DNA of 64,000 nt from Cyanobacteria bacterium MAG CAR3_bin_5 (GCA_026709085.1 JAPOTR010000031.1:32111-96110), one strand, 5' to 3'; shown: positions 1-9,391, counted from the first letter of the stretch. The notes: a model not told the origin generated them from the sequence alone. Made by a program: numbers and translations.

Positions 1-1237
1 TGCTCCGGATGCCCTGCGCCTGGTGGCCCAATTTGCCCAGGGCGGCCTCCGGGATGCGGAAAGCCTGCTGGACCAGCTCAGCCTGCTGCCCCCCCCCATT
101 GAGGCCACCGCTGTCTGGGAACTCATGGGCGCCGTGCCGGAGCAGGAAGCGCTGGAACTGGGAACCGCATTGGCCAACGGGGAGCCCCTCCCCTTGCTGG
201 CGCTGACCCGCCAGTTGTTTGACCGGGGCTATGAACCCAACGCCATTCTGCAGGCATTGACCACGCTGCTGCGGGATCTGCTCGTGGCGGTTCTGGCCCC
301 TGATCGCCAGGCGCTCACCACCGTCAGTCCCGCCAGTTGGGAGAAAGCCGCCAAGCTGGCCCAGCAGTTTGGCCGAGACCCGCTGCTCAGCGTATTGCGG
401 GATCTCAAGGGCGCTGAAACCCAACTCCGCCACAGCAGCCAGCCCCGCCTCGCCCTGGAGGTGCTACTGGCCAGCCTCCTGGCGGAACCGGAGACCACAA
501 CCGCGCCCGATCCGGTCCGGTCGCCATCATCCACCACGGACCGTTCCGCTCCGCCCCGCCACAGTTTGCCTGCGCCATCCTCCGCGCCCGCCCCGCCACC
601 ATCGCCACCACCGGCAACCTCCCGGCGTCCCCAGGCATCCCCATCGGTTGCCCCACCCGCTCCTGTCTCCCCTTCGGCGGAGGACGACGGAAAAGCCGCA
701 GAACTGGACAAGCTCTGGCAGAGCATCTTGAGCCGGTTGCAGTTGCCCTCCACCCGAACCATGCTGCGGCAAAACGGCAAAGTGGCCTCCTGGGATGGAT
801 CCCGGGTGGTGGTGCAGGTCAATCAGGCATGGCTGGAGATGGCCAAGGCCCGGAGCCCGTTGCTGGAGCAGGCGGTCGCTGCAGCCCTTGGCGAGACGGT
901 CCGTCTGGCGCTCATAGGGGGGCCTCATCAACAGGTTGGCCGCCGCCAACGCCCCGCCTCTCCGCCAACTCCGCCAACCGCTTCCCAGGAGACGGTTCGC
1001 CCCAGCCCGGCGGCCCCAGCCCAGACCCAGCCCAGGCCTCAACCCGCCCCGGATACCGGCCTGCCGAAGCAAAGCCACAGGCGCCCAGCCCCAGCCCATC
1101 CCCCACCCTCAAGAACCTCCCCTGGCGCAGCAGGCTCATCGCTGGACGCCACCGCCAAAAACCTGGCCGATTTTTTCAATGGCGAAGTGGTGGACAACGA
1201 CAATACAAGCGGGGGGAATCCATCCACACCCACCTAA
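1..1237 (+). CDS. dnaX: DNA polymerase III subunit gamma/tau, C-terminal part (5' end outside the window)
   Basis: The frame is open from base 2 to a TAA ending at 1237, so the start lies upstream of the window. The visible part opens with the end of the clamp-loader ATPase core, including a GGLRDAESLLDQL stretch that matches the sensor-2 helix of DnaX proteins. A helical domain III follows, then a long Pro/Ser/Ala linker (about 500-680), then a tau-like segment with LDKLWQSILSRL, and a second low-complexity Pro-rich tail. DnaX loads the sliding clamp and tethers polymerase to helicase. The gene precedes a GT2 gene and rpmI-rplT, an order I know from marine Synechococcus. Assignment is firm although the Walker motifs are not in the window. 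Confidence 0.9.
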   Translation, partial: APDALRLVAQFAQGGLRDAESLLDQLSLLPPPIEATAVWELMGAVPEQEALELGTALANGEPLPLLALTRQLFDRGYEPNAILQALTTLLRDLLVAVLAPDRQALTTVSPASWEKAAKLAQQFGRDPLLSVLRDLKGAETQLRHSSQPRLALEVLLASLLAEPETTTAPDPVRSPSSTTDRSAPPRHSLPAPSSAPAPPPSPPPATSRRPQASPSVAPPAPVSPSAEDDGKAAELDKLWQSILSRLQLPSTRTMLRQNGKVASWDGSRVVVQVNQAWLEMAKARSPLLEQAVAAALGETVRLALIGGPHQQVGRRQRPASPPTPPTASQETVRPSPAAPAQTQPRPQPAPDTGLPKQSHRRPAPAHPPPSRTSPGAAGSSLDATAKNLADFFNGEVVDNDNTSGGNPSTPT

Positions 1238-1247
1238 ACCCCGGCGG

Positions 1248-2540
1248 TCACGTCCCGTGGACGGTCTTGTCCCAAAGCCGGTTCCTGGGCTTGAGGACCA
1301 TACCCATGGCTACGAAGGGAATCACCAAGCTCCAGTGCAGGACGTAGGCCAACGTCATCAGGATGGTAAAGCCGCGGATCGCCGGCACAGGAGGGCCGCT
1401 GTTGGCGGCGGGACAACGCAACATGGCCGTGACCGTGAACAGGAGCGTCATGGTGGTGAGTGGCCAGGCCAGGGGAACGAAGGAGCGGGACGCCACGGCT
1501 CCCACAACATCCCCGGTCATCACCAGCGGTTGAACATATTGCAAGAGGAAAAAGGCCAGCACGTCCCGCTTGAACCGTGGTCTGAGACGGGGACTCAGCA
1601 GTGCGGGCCAGTAGTCGAAAAAGCGTTGCAGTCCCCCTTCCGCCCAGCGCTGATGTTGCCGCCAAAGGGCGGCGACGGAACTGACCGCTTCCTCGGCCAC
1701 CGGCGGGTTCCACACCACGGCAATGGGGACACCGTGAAGCTGGAGCCGCATGGTGAGGTCCAGGTCATCGGTAATGGTGGCTTCATTGAAGCCGCCGCAA
1801 TGCAGCAGGGCCTGGCGGGGAATGATCTGGCCGTTGCCCCGCAACTCGCCACAGCCTTGACGGGCAATGCGACCCTGCTGGATCAGGGCATCCACGGCCA
1901 TCTCGACGGCTTGAACCTGGGTGAGCAGGTTGCAGTCCGCATTCTGCACCGCCTTGCGCAACTGAAGCGCACGGCTGCTGTCCTGCAAGAGGGGGTTCAA
2001 GTGCTCCAGCAGTTCCGGGGCAACCTGGGCATCGGCATCCAGCACAAGAACCCACTCCCCCTGCAGGTGAGGCAGCACCGCGTTCAGGGCGCCGGATTTC
2101 CATCCCTTGGCTCCCGGGGGACGGTGGATCACATGAAGACGGTGGTGTTGTTCTTGCAGGCGGTCCAGAAGCTCTCCGGTGCCGTCCACGCTGCCATCAT
2201 CCACGATCCAGAGCTGTAACTGGTCCTCGTCACACTGCAGGGCCAGCAGATTGTCCACCAGTGCCTCGATCACGGCGGCCTCGTTTTTGGCCGCCACCAG
2301 CACGTCCACCCGGGCGGATCCGGATGGTTGCGTGGTTGGCGCCGGGGGCGACGAAGACCCGCCCCCGGGCTGACCTACCGCCGTGGGAAAAATATGGATC
2401 CCCAGCAGCACAGCCCCCACCAGGGGCCACCAGGGGCCACCAGGGAGCCAGTGGGGCAGCAATCCCAGCAGAAGAGACGTGGCCACAAACAGGGCCGCCT
2501 TGCGGCGGCGACCTCCTCCCCAGTAAGCAACGGGATTCAT
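1248..2540 (-). CDS. Membrane-bound family 2 glycosyltransferase
   Basis: About 430 residues if the ATG at 2540 is used; an upstream ATG at 2621 would add 27 residues unlike the family. The N-terminus has two hydrophobic segments (KAALFVATSLLLGLLPHW and a following one). A GT-A domain follows with VDVLVAAKNEA, IVDDGSVDGT and VLDADAQV (nucleotide and metal binding), a TDDLDLTMRL motif, and the processive-type HQRWAEGG (QxxRW). The C-terminal third has several membrane segments. The fold is that of inner-membrane GT2 enzymes that build surface polysaccharide or glycolipid. The acceptor cannot be read from sequence. It is convergent with dnaX (10 bp between stops) and divergent from rpmI. Confidence 0.85.
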   Translation of the reverse strand: MNPVAYWGGGRRRKAALFVATSLLLGLLPHWLPGGPWWPLVGAVLLGIHIFPTAVGQPGGGSSSPPAPTTQPSGSARVDVLVAAKNEAAVIEALVDNLLALQCDEDQLQLWIVDDGSVDGTGELLDRLQEQHHRLHVIHRPPGAKGWKSGALNAVLPHLQGEWVLVLDADAQVAPELLEHLNPLLQDSSRALQLRKAVQNADCNLLTQVQAVEMAVDALIQQGRIARQGCGELRGNGQIIPRQALLHCGGFNEATITDDLDLTMRLQLHGVPIAVVWNPPVAEEAVSSVAALWRQHQRWAEGGLQRFFDYWPALLSPRLRPRFKRDVLAFFLLQYVQPLVMTGDVVGAVASRSFVPLAWPLTTMTLLFTVTAMLRCPAANSGPPVPAIRGFTILMTLAYVLHWSLVIPFVAMGMVLKPRNRLWDKTVHGT

Positions 2541-2670
2541 GGACACCCTGAGACCTTGGACTCTCCAGCTTCGTAGCGGTCGCCCCAAGGGCGGCAAACC
2601 ATGGCGTTCATCATGCCACATTAATGTCGGCTAAAATGATTCCCCTCTGCTCTGCCGAACCACCCCCGCC
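2541..2670. promoter_or_regulatory. Divergent intergenic region with candidate rpmI-rplT promoter
   Basis: This 130-bp gap separates the divergent GT2 and rpmI starts. TAAAAT at 2632-2637 is a plausible -10 hexamer, 33 bp upstream of the rpmI ATG. No convincing -35 box is visible. infC is not adjacent, so L35/L20 expression must start here or by read-through from dnaX. Confidence 0.3.
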
Positions 2671-2871
2671 ATGCCCAAGCTCAAAACCCGCCGCGCCGCG
2701 GCCAAGCGTTTCCGGATCACGGGAACTGGTAAGATTCAACGTCGTCATGCGTTCCGTAATCACCTGCTGGGCCATAAGAGTTCCAAGCGCAAGCGCTTCC
2801 TGGCCACTTCAGCAACGGTGGACCCCACGGATCGTGATCGGGTCCAAGGAATGCTGCCCTACGGCAGTTGA
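2671..2871 (+). CDS. rpmI: 50S ribosomal protein L35
   Basis: A 66-residue, strongly basic protein with the family start [15 protein letters not shown], the central [19 protein letters not shown] stretch and the ending GMLPYGS. Length and every signature block match bacterial L35, a structural protein of the large subunit. rplT follows 46 bp downstream, the usual rpmI-rplT pairing. Confidence 0.98.
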   Translation: MPKLKTRRAAAKRFRITGTGKIQRRHAFRNHLLGHKSSKRKRFLATSATVDPTDRDRVQGMLPYGS

Positions 2872-2917
2872 CCCACCCACTTGACAGCGTCCCGAATTAT
2901 CCCAGGAATTCCCGTCC

Positions 2918-3265
2918 ATGAGCCGCACCAGGAGAGGCAATGTTGCCCGTAAACGCCGCCAGAAGATCCTGAAGCTGGCCAAGGGCTTCGTGGGATCCAA
3001 CGGCACCCTGTTTCGTACCGCGAACCAGCGGGTGATGAAGGCCCTCAGCAATGCCTATCGGGATCGCCGCCGCCGCAAGCGTGATTTCCGGCGTCTGTGG
3101 ATCGCCCGCATCAATGCCGCCGCCCATGGCCATGGATTGAGCTACAGCACCTTCATCGGCGGCTTGAAAAAAGCCGACGTGCGCCTGAACCGCAAAATGC
3201 TAGCCCAGTTGGCCGTTCTGGATCCCGCCAGCTTCGCAGCCGTGGCCGCCACCGCCCAACCCTGA
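2918..3265 (+). CDS. rplT: 50S ribosomal protein L20
   Basis: A 115-residue basic protein with the L20 signature: an N-terminal [20 protein letters not shown] extension that contacts 23S rRNA, then [20 protein letters not shown] and the globular part with [18 protein letters not shown] and [11 protein letters not shown]20 is needed for early large-subunit assembly and in other bacteria autoregulates this operon. No L20 leader structure could be identified by eye here. Confidence 0.98.
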   Translation: MSRTRRGNVARKRRQKILKLAKGFVGSNGTLFRTANQRVMKALSNAYRDRRRRKRDFRRLWIARINAAAHGHGLSYSTFIGGLKKADVRLNRKMLAQLAVLDPASFAAVAATAQP

Positions 3266-3287
3266 ATCATCCCCGTCTCCAGCCGTC

Positions 3288-3824
3288 ATGGATTCCCCTC
3301 TGCCTTCCCTCTACCTGGTGGGCTTGGTGGTCTTGCTGGCCATCCTCAGCATTGTCATCGGCATCCAGGCGTGGAAGGTGCGGCGTGACGAAGCAACGCT
3401 TCAGCGACTGCAACAGGAACTCCGCAATGGGGAGGCCGACCCCGTGAAGCTTTATGAACTGGGGTCCGTGCAACTGCGCAAGCGACTCTTCCCCCAGGCA
3501 GCGGCCACCCTGGGCAAGGCAGCCCAAGGGGCAGGCCAGGAATCCTCGGAGGGACAGGCGCTCATTCACAACGCCCTGGGCTATGCCCTGGCGGCCCAGA
3601 AGCAGTACGCCCAGGCCATCCGCCACTACCGCAAGGCCCTGGCGGCCAAGCCGGACTATCCTGTGGCCCTCAACAATCTGGGCCATGCGCTGGAGCGCCG
3701 GCAACAGCGACAGGAGGCCGCCAAAGTCTATGCTCAAACCCTGGCTCTGGATGCCGGTAACCCCATTGCCAGGCGCCGTCTGCAGCGCCTGGAGAAAGCC
3801 CAGACATCCACCCTGGACCAATAA
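3288..3824 (+). CDS. Membrane-anchored tetratricopeptide-repeat protein
   Basis: 178 residues. The N-terminus has one transmembrane helix (YLVGLVVLLAILSIVIGI, about residues 8-26), followed by a charged region and tandem TPR-like helical pairs. The clearest repeats are ALGYALAAQKQYAQAIRHY and the next one containing ALNNLGHALERRQQRQEAA. TPR proteins act as protein-protein scaffolds, so the partner is unknown. It sits between rplT (22 bp upstream) and thiG (13 bp downstream) and is probably cotranscribed with them. In marine Synechococcus a TPR gene occupies the same place, which suggests a conserved but uncharacterised housekeeping or photosynthesis-assembly role. Confidence 0.85.
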   Translation: MDSPLPSLYLVGLVVLLAILSIVIGIQAWKVRRDEATLQRLQQELRNGEADPVKLYELGSVQLRKRLFPQAAATLGKAAQGAGQESSEGQALIHNALGYALAAQKQYAQAIRHYRKALAAKPDYPVALNNLGHALERRQQRQEAAKVYAQTLALDAGNPIARRRLQRLEKAQTSTLDQ

Positions 3825-3837
3825 CGCCTCTGAATGA

Positions 3838-4659
3838 ATGGTCTTGCCTTTGTCCAGCACCACCGAGGATCAGCCACTGCGGATTGCAGGGCGCTCCTTC
3901 AACAGCCGCCTGCTGACGGGCACAGGGAAGTATCCTGACCTGGCAACCATGCAAGCCAGCCTGGAGGCCAGTGGTTGCCAGATGGTCACCGTGGCGGTGC
4001 GGCGCATACAGAGCGGCGCGGCAGGCCACCGGGGCCTCATGGATGCCGTTGACTGGTCCCGGTTGTGGATGCTGCCCAATACCGCGGGCTGCGCCACCGC
4101 AGAAGAGGCGGTCCGCACAGCCCGCCTGGGCCGTGAGTTGGCGCGACTGGCAGGGCAGGAGGACAACACTTTCGTGAAGCTGGAGGTGATCCCCGACCCC
4201 CGGTACCTGCTGCCGGATCCCATCGGTACGCTCCTGGCCGCCAAGCAACTGGTCAAGGAAGGCTTCAGTGTTCTGCCTTACATCAATGCCGATCCACTGC
4301 TGGCCCGCCGGCTGGAGGAGGTGGGCTGCGTCACGGTGATGCCCCTCGGCTCTCCCATCGGCTCCGGGCAGGGGTTACGCAACCGTGACAACATCCGCTT
4401 GATGATCGAGGGGGCCGGGGTACCCGTGGTGGTGGATGCCGGCATCGGCGTTCCCAGTGATGCTGCAGAAGCCATGGAGTTGGGAGCTGATGCGGTGCTC
4501 ATCAACACCGCCATTGCCCAGGCCGGCACACCGGTGGTCATGGCCAGAGCCATGGCCCTGGCCACCCAGGCGGGGCGCCTTGCCCACGTGAGTGGTCGGA
4601 TGCCTCAACATCACGATGCTGTTGCCAGCTCACCGCACCATGGCCGCATCGGCGGCTGA
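3838..4659 (+). CDS. thiG: Thiazole synthase ThiG
   Basis: 273 residues, a (beta/alpha)8 barrel protein. ThiG condenses 1-deoxy-xylulose-5-phosphate, dehydroglycine and the ThiS thiocarboxylate into the thiazole phosphate of thiamine. Family marks are [15 protein letters not shown] at the start, VTVAVRR, LPNTAGC, FVKLEVI with the Schiff-base lysine, [33 protein letters not shown] and [10 protein letters not shown]. An ATG overlaps just upstream at 3834 in another frame, so 3838 is the first in-frame ATG. No TPP riboswitch is apparent in the 13 bp before it. Confidence 0.97.
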   Translation: MVLPLSSTTEDQPLRIAGRSFNSRLLTGTGKYPDLATMQASLEASGCQMVTVAVRRIQSGAAGHRGLMDAVDWSRLWMLPNTAGCATAEEAVRTARLGRELARLAGQEDNTFVKLEVIPDPRYLLPDPIGTLLAAKQLVKEGFSVLPYINADPLLARRLEEVGCVTVMPLGSPIGSGQGLRNRDNIRLMIEGAGVPVVVDAGIGVPSDAAEAMELGADAVLINTAIAQAGTPVVMARAMALATQAGRLAHVSGRMPQHHDAVASSPHHGRIGG

Positions 4660-4769
4660 ACCGGACCCATGGGCCGGACTCTGTGAAGTCTCGCAACAGT
4701 GACGGGACGGACAGCCATGGAATCCGCCATTCGCCATACATTCGCCCCCAGTGTTCTTCTTGACATGCC

Positions 4770-4952
4770 ATGACCGTCACCCATGAGGATGGAGGCCGCC
4801 TCAATGCATTTGCCCGTGAGCCCAAGATGGTGATTGCCGAACCGCTCACCGGCGCGGAGCAACGCCAGCGGCTCTGGCTCTATGGCCTGGGTGCGGGGCT
4901 GGTGGCCGTCATGGTGGCCGTCACAACCTGGGTGAGTCGTGGTCTGGTGTAG
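4770..4952 (+). CDS. psb34: Psb34/ssl1498-type photosystem II assembly small membrane protein
   Basis: A 60-residue protein with a polar N-terminus (EDGGRLNAFAREPKMVIAEP) and one C-terminal transmembrane helix (YGLGAGLVAVMVAVTTWV). The GGRLN-FA-EPKM-AEP pattern is characteristic of the cyanobacterial ssl1498/Psb34 family. That family is related to the high-light-inducible proteins and binds the PSII assembly intermediate containing CP47. The conserved N-terminal arm is fully present. Assignment rests on recalled family pattern; the alternative is another HliP-like single-helix protein. Confidence 0.75.
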   Translation: MTVTHEDGGRLNAFAREPKMVIAEPLTGAEQRQRLWLYGLGAGLVAVMVAVTTWVSRGLV

Positions 4953-4990
4953 CTTGCCCAACTGGAACGCCCTTGGCTGGAGAGGCACGC

Positions 4991-6181
4991 GTGAAGGTTC
5001 TTGTTCTTGGTGGTGATGGCTTTTGCGGCTGGCCCTGTGCCCTGCACCTTGCGGATCAGGGACATGACGTTGTCATCGTCGACAACCTCAGCCGCCGCAA
5101 AATTGACGTTGATCTGGGCGTCACCTCCCTGACTCCCATTGCCACGGTTGAGGACCGGCTCGGGGCCTGGCAGGAAACGGGAGGACAGCCCATTGGCTTT
5201 GCGCTCCTGGATCTGGCCCGGGAGTATGAGCGGCTGGTGCAACTGCTGCGGGACGAGGTCCCTGATGCAGTGGTCCACTTCGCCGAGCAGCGGGCAGCGC
5301 CCTACTCCATGAAATCCGCCGCCTGCAAGCGCTATACCGTCGACAACAATGTCAACGGCACCCATAACCTGCTCTGCGCCATTGTGGAGAGCGGTCTGGA
5401 CGTGCATGTGGTTCACCTGGGCACCATGGGGGTCTATGGCTACGGCTCCCATCGGGGCGCCACCATTCCCGAGGGCTACCTCACCGTGGAGGTGCCCCAG
5501 CCGGACGGCAGCCGCTTTACGGAGCAGATTCTGCATCCCGCCAATCCGGGCAGCATCTACCACATGAGCAAAACCCTGGATCAACTCCTGTTTTTCTATT
5601 ACAACAAGAACGATGCCCTCCGCATTACAGACCTGCACCAGGGCATTGTCTGGGGAACCAACACGGAACTCTGCGCAAAAGATCCTCGGCTGATCAACCG
5701 TTTTGACTATGACGGGGACTATGGCACCGTGCTCAATCGCTTTCTGATGCAGGCAGCCATCAACTACCCCCTCACCGTTCACGGCGCCGGCGGGCAGACC
5801 CGGGCCTTCATCCATGTCCGCGACTCGGTCAGGTGTGTCCAACTGGCCCTGGACAACCCGCCAGCCCCTGGGGAGAAGGTGAAAATCTTCAACCAGATGA
5901 CGGAAAGCCATCAAGTGGGTCGCCTGGCGCAGAAGGTGGCGGACATGACAGGGGCCCAGGTGGCTCACCTGCCCAATCCCCGCAACGAGGCCAGGGACAA
6001 CGACCTGATCGTGGACAATCGCTGTTTTCTGGATCTGGGTCTGGAGCCCACCACGTTGGATGATGGTCTCCTGACGGAAGTGGTGGACATTGCCCGTCGC
6101 TACGCTGGGCGTTGTGACCGTCGGCGGATCCCCTGCACGTCCGCCTGGACGCGAACCCAGGCAGAGGCCATCAACCCGTAG
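4991..6181 (+). CDS. sqdB: UDP-sulfoquinovose synthase SqdB
   Basis: About 396 residues from the GTG at 4991, which gives the standard MKVLVLGGDGFCGWP start. A TTG at 4973 would add six atypical residues. SqdB is an extended short-chain dehydrogenase that makes UDP-sulfoquinovose from UDP-glucose and sulfite for the thylakoid sulfolipid SQDG. Visible marks are the NAD-binding GGDGFCG, HFAEQRAAPYSM, LGTMGVYGYG, the catalytic YHMSK pair, TDLHQGIVWGT and RAFIHVRDSV. The stop is 2 bp from the sqdX start, so the two genes form a sulfolipid operon. Confidence 0.97.
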   Translation: MKVLVLGGDGFCGWPCALHLADQGHDVVIVDNLSRRKIDVDLGVTSLTPIATVEDRLGAWQETGGQPIGFALLDLAREYERLVQLLRDEVPDAVVHFAEQRAAPYSMKSAACKRYTVDNNVNGTHNLLCAIVESGLDVHVVHLGTMGVYGYGSHRGATIPEGYLTVEVPQPDGSRFTEQILHPANPGSIYHMSKTLDQLLFFYYNKNDALRITDLHQGIVWGTNTELCAKDPRLINRFDYDGDYGTVLNRFLMQAAINYPLTVHGAGGQTRAFIHVRDSVRCVQLALDNPPAPGEKVKIFNQMTESHQVGRLAQKVADMTGAQVAHLPNPRNEARDNDLIVDNRCFLDLGLEPTTLDDGLLTEVVDIARRYAGRCDRRRIPCTSAWTRTQAEAINP

Positions 6182-6183
6182 CC

Positions 6184-7329
6184 GTGCATATCGCGTTCTT
6201 CACCGAGACCTTCCTGCCCAAGGTGGACGGAATCGTGACCCGGCTGACCAGGACCATTGAGCACCTGGTGGCGGCCGGGGACAAGGTGCTGGTGTTCTGC
6301 CCGGAAGGGGCGCCCGACGCCTATTGCGGCGCCCGGGTGATGGGGATTCCCGCCGCACCCCTTCCCCTGTACCCGGAACTCAAGCTGGCCTTGCCCCGCC
6401 CTGTGGTAGCCGAAGCCATCGACCACTTCCAGGCGGACCTGATCCACGTGGTCAATCCCGCCATCCTGGGATTGGGGGGGATCTGGCTGGCCAGAACCAA
6501 GGCCATTCCCCTGGTGGCCAGCTACCACACCCATCTGCCCAAATACCTGGAACACTACGGGCTGGGCATGTTGGAGCCGCTCCTCTGGGAACTTCTCAAG
6601 GCGGCTCACAACCAGGCCAGCCTCAACCTCTGCACCTCCACCGCCATGGTGCAGGAACTCTCCGAGCGGGGGATTCACAACATTGATCTCTGGCAACGGG
6701 GCGTGGATACGGATGCGTTTCAGCCGGGGCTGGCCTCGGTCCAGCGCCGGCGCCGGTTGTTTGGCTCCTACCGGGATGGAGATCCTCTATTGCTCTACGT
6801 GGGCAGGCTCTCGGCGGAAAAACAGATCGAGGCCATTCTCCCTGTTCTCAAGGCCCTGCCCCGGGCACGGCTGGCTCTGGTGGGGGACGGCCCCCATCGT
6901 CAGCAACTGGAAAAAACCTTTGCCGGCACCACCACCCGTTTTGTGGGCTATCTGAGGGGGGAAGAGCTGGCCGGGGCCTATGCCAGTGCGGATGCTTTCC
7001 TCTTCCCGTCCAGCACGGAGACCCTGGGCCTAGTGCTGCTGGAGGCCATGGCGGCAGGCTGCCCGGTTGTGGCCGCCAGCCGTGGCGGCATCCCCGACAT
7101 CGTGACCGACGGGGAGAACGGCTGCCTCTATGACCCGGATCAGACCGACGGGCTTCTGCAGGCCACCCGCCGCCTGCTGGACCATAGGGAACACCATCAA
7201 CAGATGCGGTTGGCGGCCCGCCGTGAAGCGGAGCGCTGGGGATGGCGGGCCGCCACGGCACAACTACGGGGCTACTACAAGCAGGTGTTGGCGTCCGCCC
7301 CCCGGAAGCCTGGAGAGGAAGCCTTTTGA
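6184..7329 (+). CDS. sqdX: Sulfoquinovosyltransferase SqdX (GT4)
   Basis: 381 residues from a GTG start 2 bp after sqdB. SqdX transfers sulfoquinovose to diacylglycerol, the last step of SQDG synthesis at the membrane. It has the GT-B start IAFFTETFLPKVDGIVTRL, HVVNPAILGLGGIWLA, SYHTHLPKYLEHYG, the RGVDTDAF donor-domain linker, LYVGRLSAEKQIE, and the GT4 E-x7-E region SSTETLGLVLLEAMAAGCPVV. Length and neighbours agree with known sqdB-sqdX operons. Confidence 0.95.
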   Translation: MHIAFFTETFLPKVDGIVTRLTRTIEHLVAAGDKVLVFCPEGAPDAYCGARVMGIPAAPLPLYPELKLALPRPVVAEAIDHFQADLIHVVNPAILGLGGIWLARTKAIPLVASYHTHLPKYLEHYGLGMLEPLLWELLKAAHNQASLNLCTSTAMVQELSERGIHNIDLWQRGVDTDAFQPGLASVQRRRRLFGSYRDGDPLLLYVGRLSAEKQIEAILPVLKALPRARLALVGDGPHRQQLEKTFAGTTTRFVGYLRGEELAGAYASADAFLFPSSTETLGLVLLEAMAAGCPVVAASRGGIPDIVTDGENGCLYDPDQTDGLLQATRRLLDHREHHQQMRLAARREAERWGWRAATAQLRGYYKQVLASAPRKPGEEAF

Positions 7330-7813
7330 CACCGGTTGCGCCTGGGCCGGCCCACCGGGGTGGGTGGGTCTCCAGGGGCGGCGGGAGGTCCACCGCCACG
7401 GGAACACCATGCCCGTATGATCGGTCACGTCAATTAGTTACATTAAGGATTGTGCAATTCAAGAATTATTGGGCTACGAATCAAGTATCAGGCTCCCGCG
7501 CCATGGCTCGGTTCAAGAACAACAAAAGGTCAGACATTGCCGGACAACCGCACCTCGCCACAGGCCCGGTTCTACCCTCCCCGAGGGAAACTGACGCCGC
7601 CCTGTCCTGAGAATGAGGACCCGGCTGCTGCACTCAGCCGCCACCCGGTTGCTCCCAGCCATGATCCCTCACCCCCCTGGCGGTGAGGACAGCCCTGTTT
7701 GTTCGCCTTCCATCACCCCCTTGCCTCCATTGATGCCCTGCCCCGCCACCCGTAGCTCCTGCCCCAACCCGATGCTCTCTCTGAGGATGTCCCATGTACC
7801 TCCCCTCCACAGG
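7330..7813. other. Non-coding gap after sqdX
   Basis: Nothing convincing is seen in this 484-bp stretch. A CCCACC/GGTGGG inverted repeat near 7355-7370 lies just after the sqdX stop, but it has no T-run. Short open frames have low-complexity or out-of-frame composition. Confidence 0.4.
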
Positions 7814-8130
7814 GTGAAGGCCGGAACAGTCGCCCTGCTCTGACCAACGGCCCCCCTGACGGCCCTGCTCCTCTTCTCCTCCGCCGCTCACCCACAGCAG
7901 CACAATAGCGTATCTTTCTCCCGCTCCAGCGGGAGCGTCAGGGAGGATGGCGGCGCCCACAACGTGACGGTCAGCCTGGCTCCAGCACCATCGTCGAACA
8001 TCGGCCTGTCCTACACGATGGGGGTAGCGCCAAGGCAGGGACGAACTACACGGCGTTATCGGGCACGGTGGCAGTGGCTGCGGGCAAGACCAGCGCCATC
8101 ATCCCGGTGGTGATTACGGAGGACAGTAGA
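7814..8130 (+). pseudogene. Broken secreted Calx-beta domain protein
   Basis: From the GTG at 7814 the frame reads a secretion-signal-like stretch VKAGTVALL, an in-frame TGA at 7841, then PTAPLTALLLFSSAAHPQQ. From about 7901 it reads a Calx-beta-like strand pattern: SVSFSRSSGSVREDGGAH, NVTVSLAPAPSSNIGLSYT. At the G5 run near 8022-8027 the frame must shift by one base to continue GSAKAGTNYTALSGTV and AAGKTSAIIPVVITED. The AG-DYTALSGTV/AGxTSATIPVxIxxD pattern is typical of Calx-beta repeats in secreted cyanobacterial proteins. It ends abruptly near 8130. There is one nonsense codon, one frameshift and a 3' truncation, so it is a remnant. Confidence 0.7.
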
Positions 8131-8185
8131 GCATTCCCTCAGGCTCTCCTTCTCCACACTCTTCTGAAAACCCGTCCTGCTCCAC

Positions 8186-9271
8186 TTAGCCGGAACCGGG
8201 GTTACCGGGGAAAGCTTCCGGCCCCGCACCAGCCAGGATCCAGTTCTCCAGTCGTTGGGCAAACGGGGCGATGCCGAAGCGCTCCTCGCAACGACGGCGA
8301 ACCCTGTGGCGGTCCAGACGGCAAGCCCTCTTCACCATGGTGACCAGGTCCCCAATCCGGCCAGGCTCCACCAGGAATCCCGTGAGGCCATGGTCAACGG
8401 TTTCCCGGGGTCCCCCCCGTCCATAGGCCACCACGGGCACACCGCAGGCCATGGCCTCCACCACCCCGTTGCCGAAGGCTTCCCGCCAACGGGGCGTCAT
8501 CAGCAGAGCTGCGCAGCGCCCCAATTCCCGGCGCAACTGCAAGGGGGGCACAAACCCCTGCCAGCGGAAATCACAGGTGGGGTGGTCCCCCGTCACCCGG
8601 GCCTTGTAGGCAGGATCCTCCACCCGCCCCCACACCGCCAACGGCATGTGCAACAGGGCGGCCGCGGCGGCGGCATCCTCAAGGCCCTTTTCCGGCGCAA
8701 TGCGTCCCACCCAGCCCAGGAGGGGCTCCGGCTCCCGGACAAAGCAATAGCTGTTCAGGTCGAAGCCGTTGCCCACAACCACCCCCTGGCGGATGCCGAA
8801 GCTCTCCATCTGGCTCCTGCTGTGAAACGCCAAGCGCCCGGGCCGGCTGCCGGCCACCTCCGCAATGGCCTCATCCATGGCCCGGCTCAGGCTGCCCATG
8901 CTGATCAAATGGAGGACGGGGGTGGTGAAGCAGGAACCCAGCCAGAGGGGCAACCAGTCGTAGCCCAGATTCACCACCACTTGGTGGCGGGTTTGCAAGG
9001 CCCAGGCCTCCCGCCACAGGTTGGCCAGTACGCCGTCAGGCGGCTGCAGGATGGGGGCATCCCGTGGTTGCTGTTGCCAGGGGGGCTGGAGTTGACCGGC
9101 CACGGCGCCCATGGGACACCCGCATGGCTCCGATCCTTCCGGCGCCAACACCATGAGTTGATGCCCCCGATCCACCAGACCACGCACCAGGGAACCAATG
9201 GTCACCTCCACCCCACCGCCACGGCCCTGACCAATGGGTCCTACGGCCGTGGAGACAACCAGAATGCGCAT
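8186..9271 (-). CDS. GT-B family glycosyltransferase (GT4-like)
   Basis: About 361 residues from the ATG at 9271 (MRILVVSTAVGPIG), chosen over the far ATG at 9361 because it gives the normal GT4 start. The N-terminal half has GGGVEVTIGSLVRGLVDRGH. The donor-binding half has LLGWVGRIAPEKGLEDAA, RWQGFVPPLQL, and the EAFGNGVVEAMACGVPVVAY acceptor/nucleotide signature. It is a cytoplasmic or membrane-associated retaining glycosyltransferase; donor and acceptor are unknown. A homologue next to the sulfolipid genes is common in picocyanobacteria, so a role in glycolipid or surface glycan synthesis is plausible. Confidence 0.82.
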   Translation of the reverse strand: MRILVVSTAVGPIGQGRGGGVEVTIGSLVRGLVDRGHQLMVLAPEGSEPCGCPMGAVAGQLQPPWQQQPRDAPILQPPDGVLANLWREAWALQTRHQVVVNLGYDWLPLWLGSCFTTPVLHLISMGSLSRAMDEAIAEVAGSRPGRLAFHSRSQMESFGIRQGVVVGNGFDLNSYCFVREPEPLLGWVGRIAPEKGLEDAAAAAALLHMPLAVWGRVEDPAYKARVTGDHPTCDFRWQGFVPPLQLRRELGRCAALLMTPRWREAFGNGVVEAMACGVPVVAYGRGGPRETVDHGLTGFLVEPGRIGDLVTMVKRACRLDRHRVRRRCEERFGIAPFAQRLENWILAGAGPEAFPGNPGSG

Positions 9272-9391
9272 GGCTCCGTTTCCTGATGGAAAGCCCATCT
9301 TCGGACAACCGTCCCCTTGCCCGGCAAGCGCGGGGCTGGCCGCGCCGCTCCTCCCCGGCAACAGCGCCTCTGCCCCGCTGTGACACGGGTT

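Noticed and set aside
936..2219. 427-codon plus-strand frame
   Set aside because: It is out of frame with dnaX and antisense to the GT2 gene, with Gly/His/Gln-rich composition and no domain.
7901..8030. Intact small secreted protein
   Set aside because: The Calx-beta pattern continues only after changing frame and an in-frame TGA separates the signal from the domain, so a pseudogene fits better.
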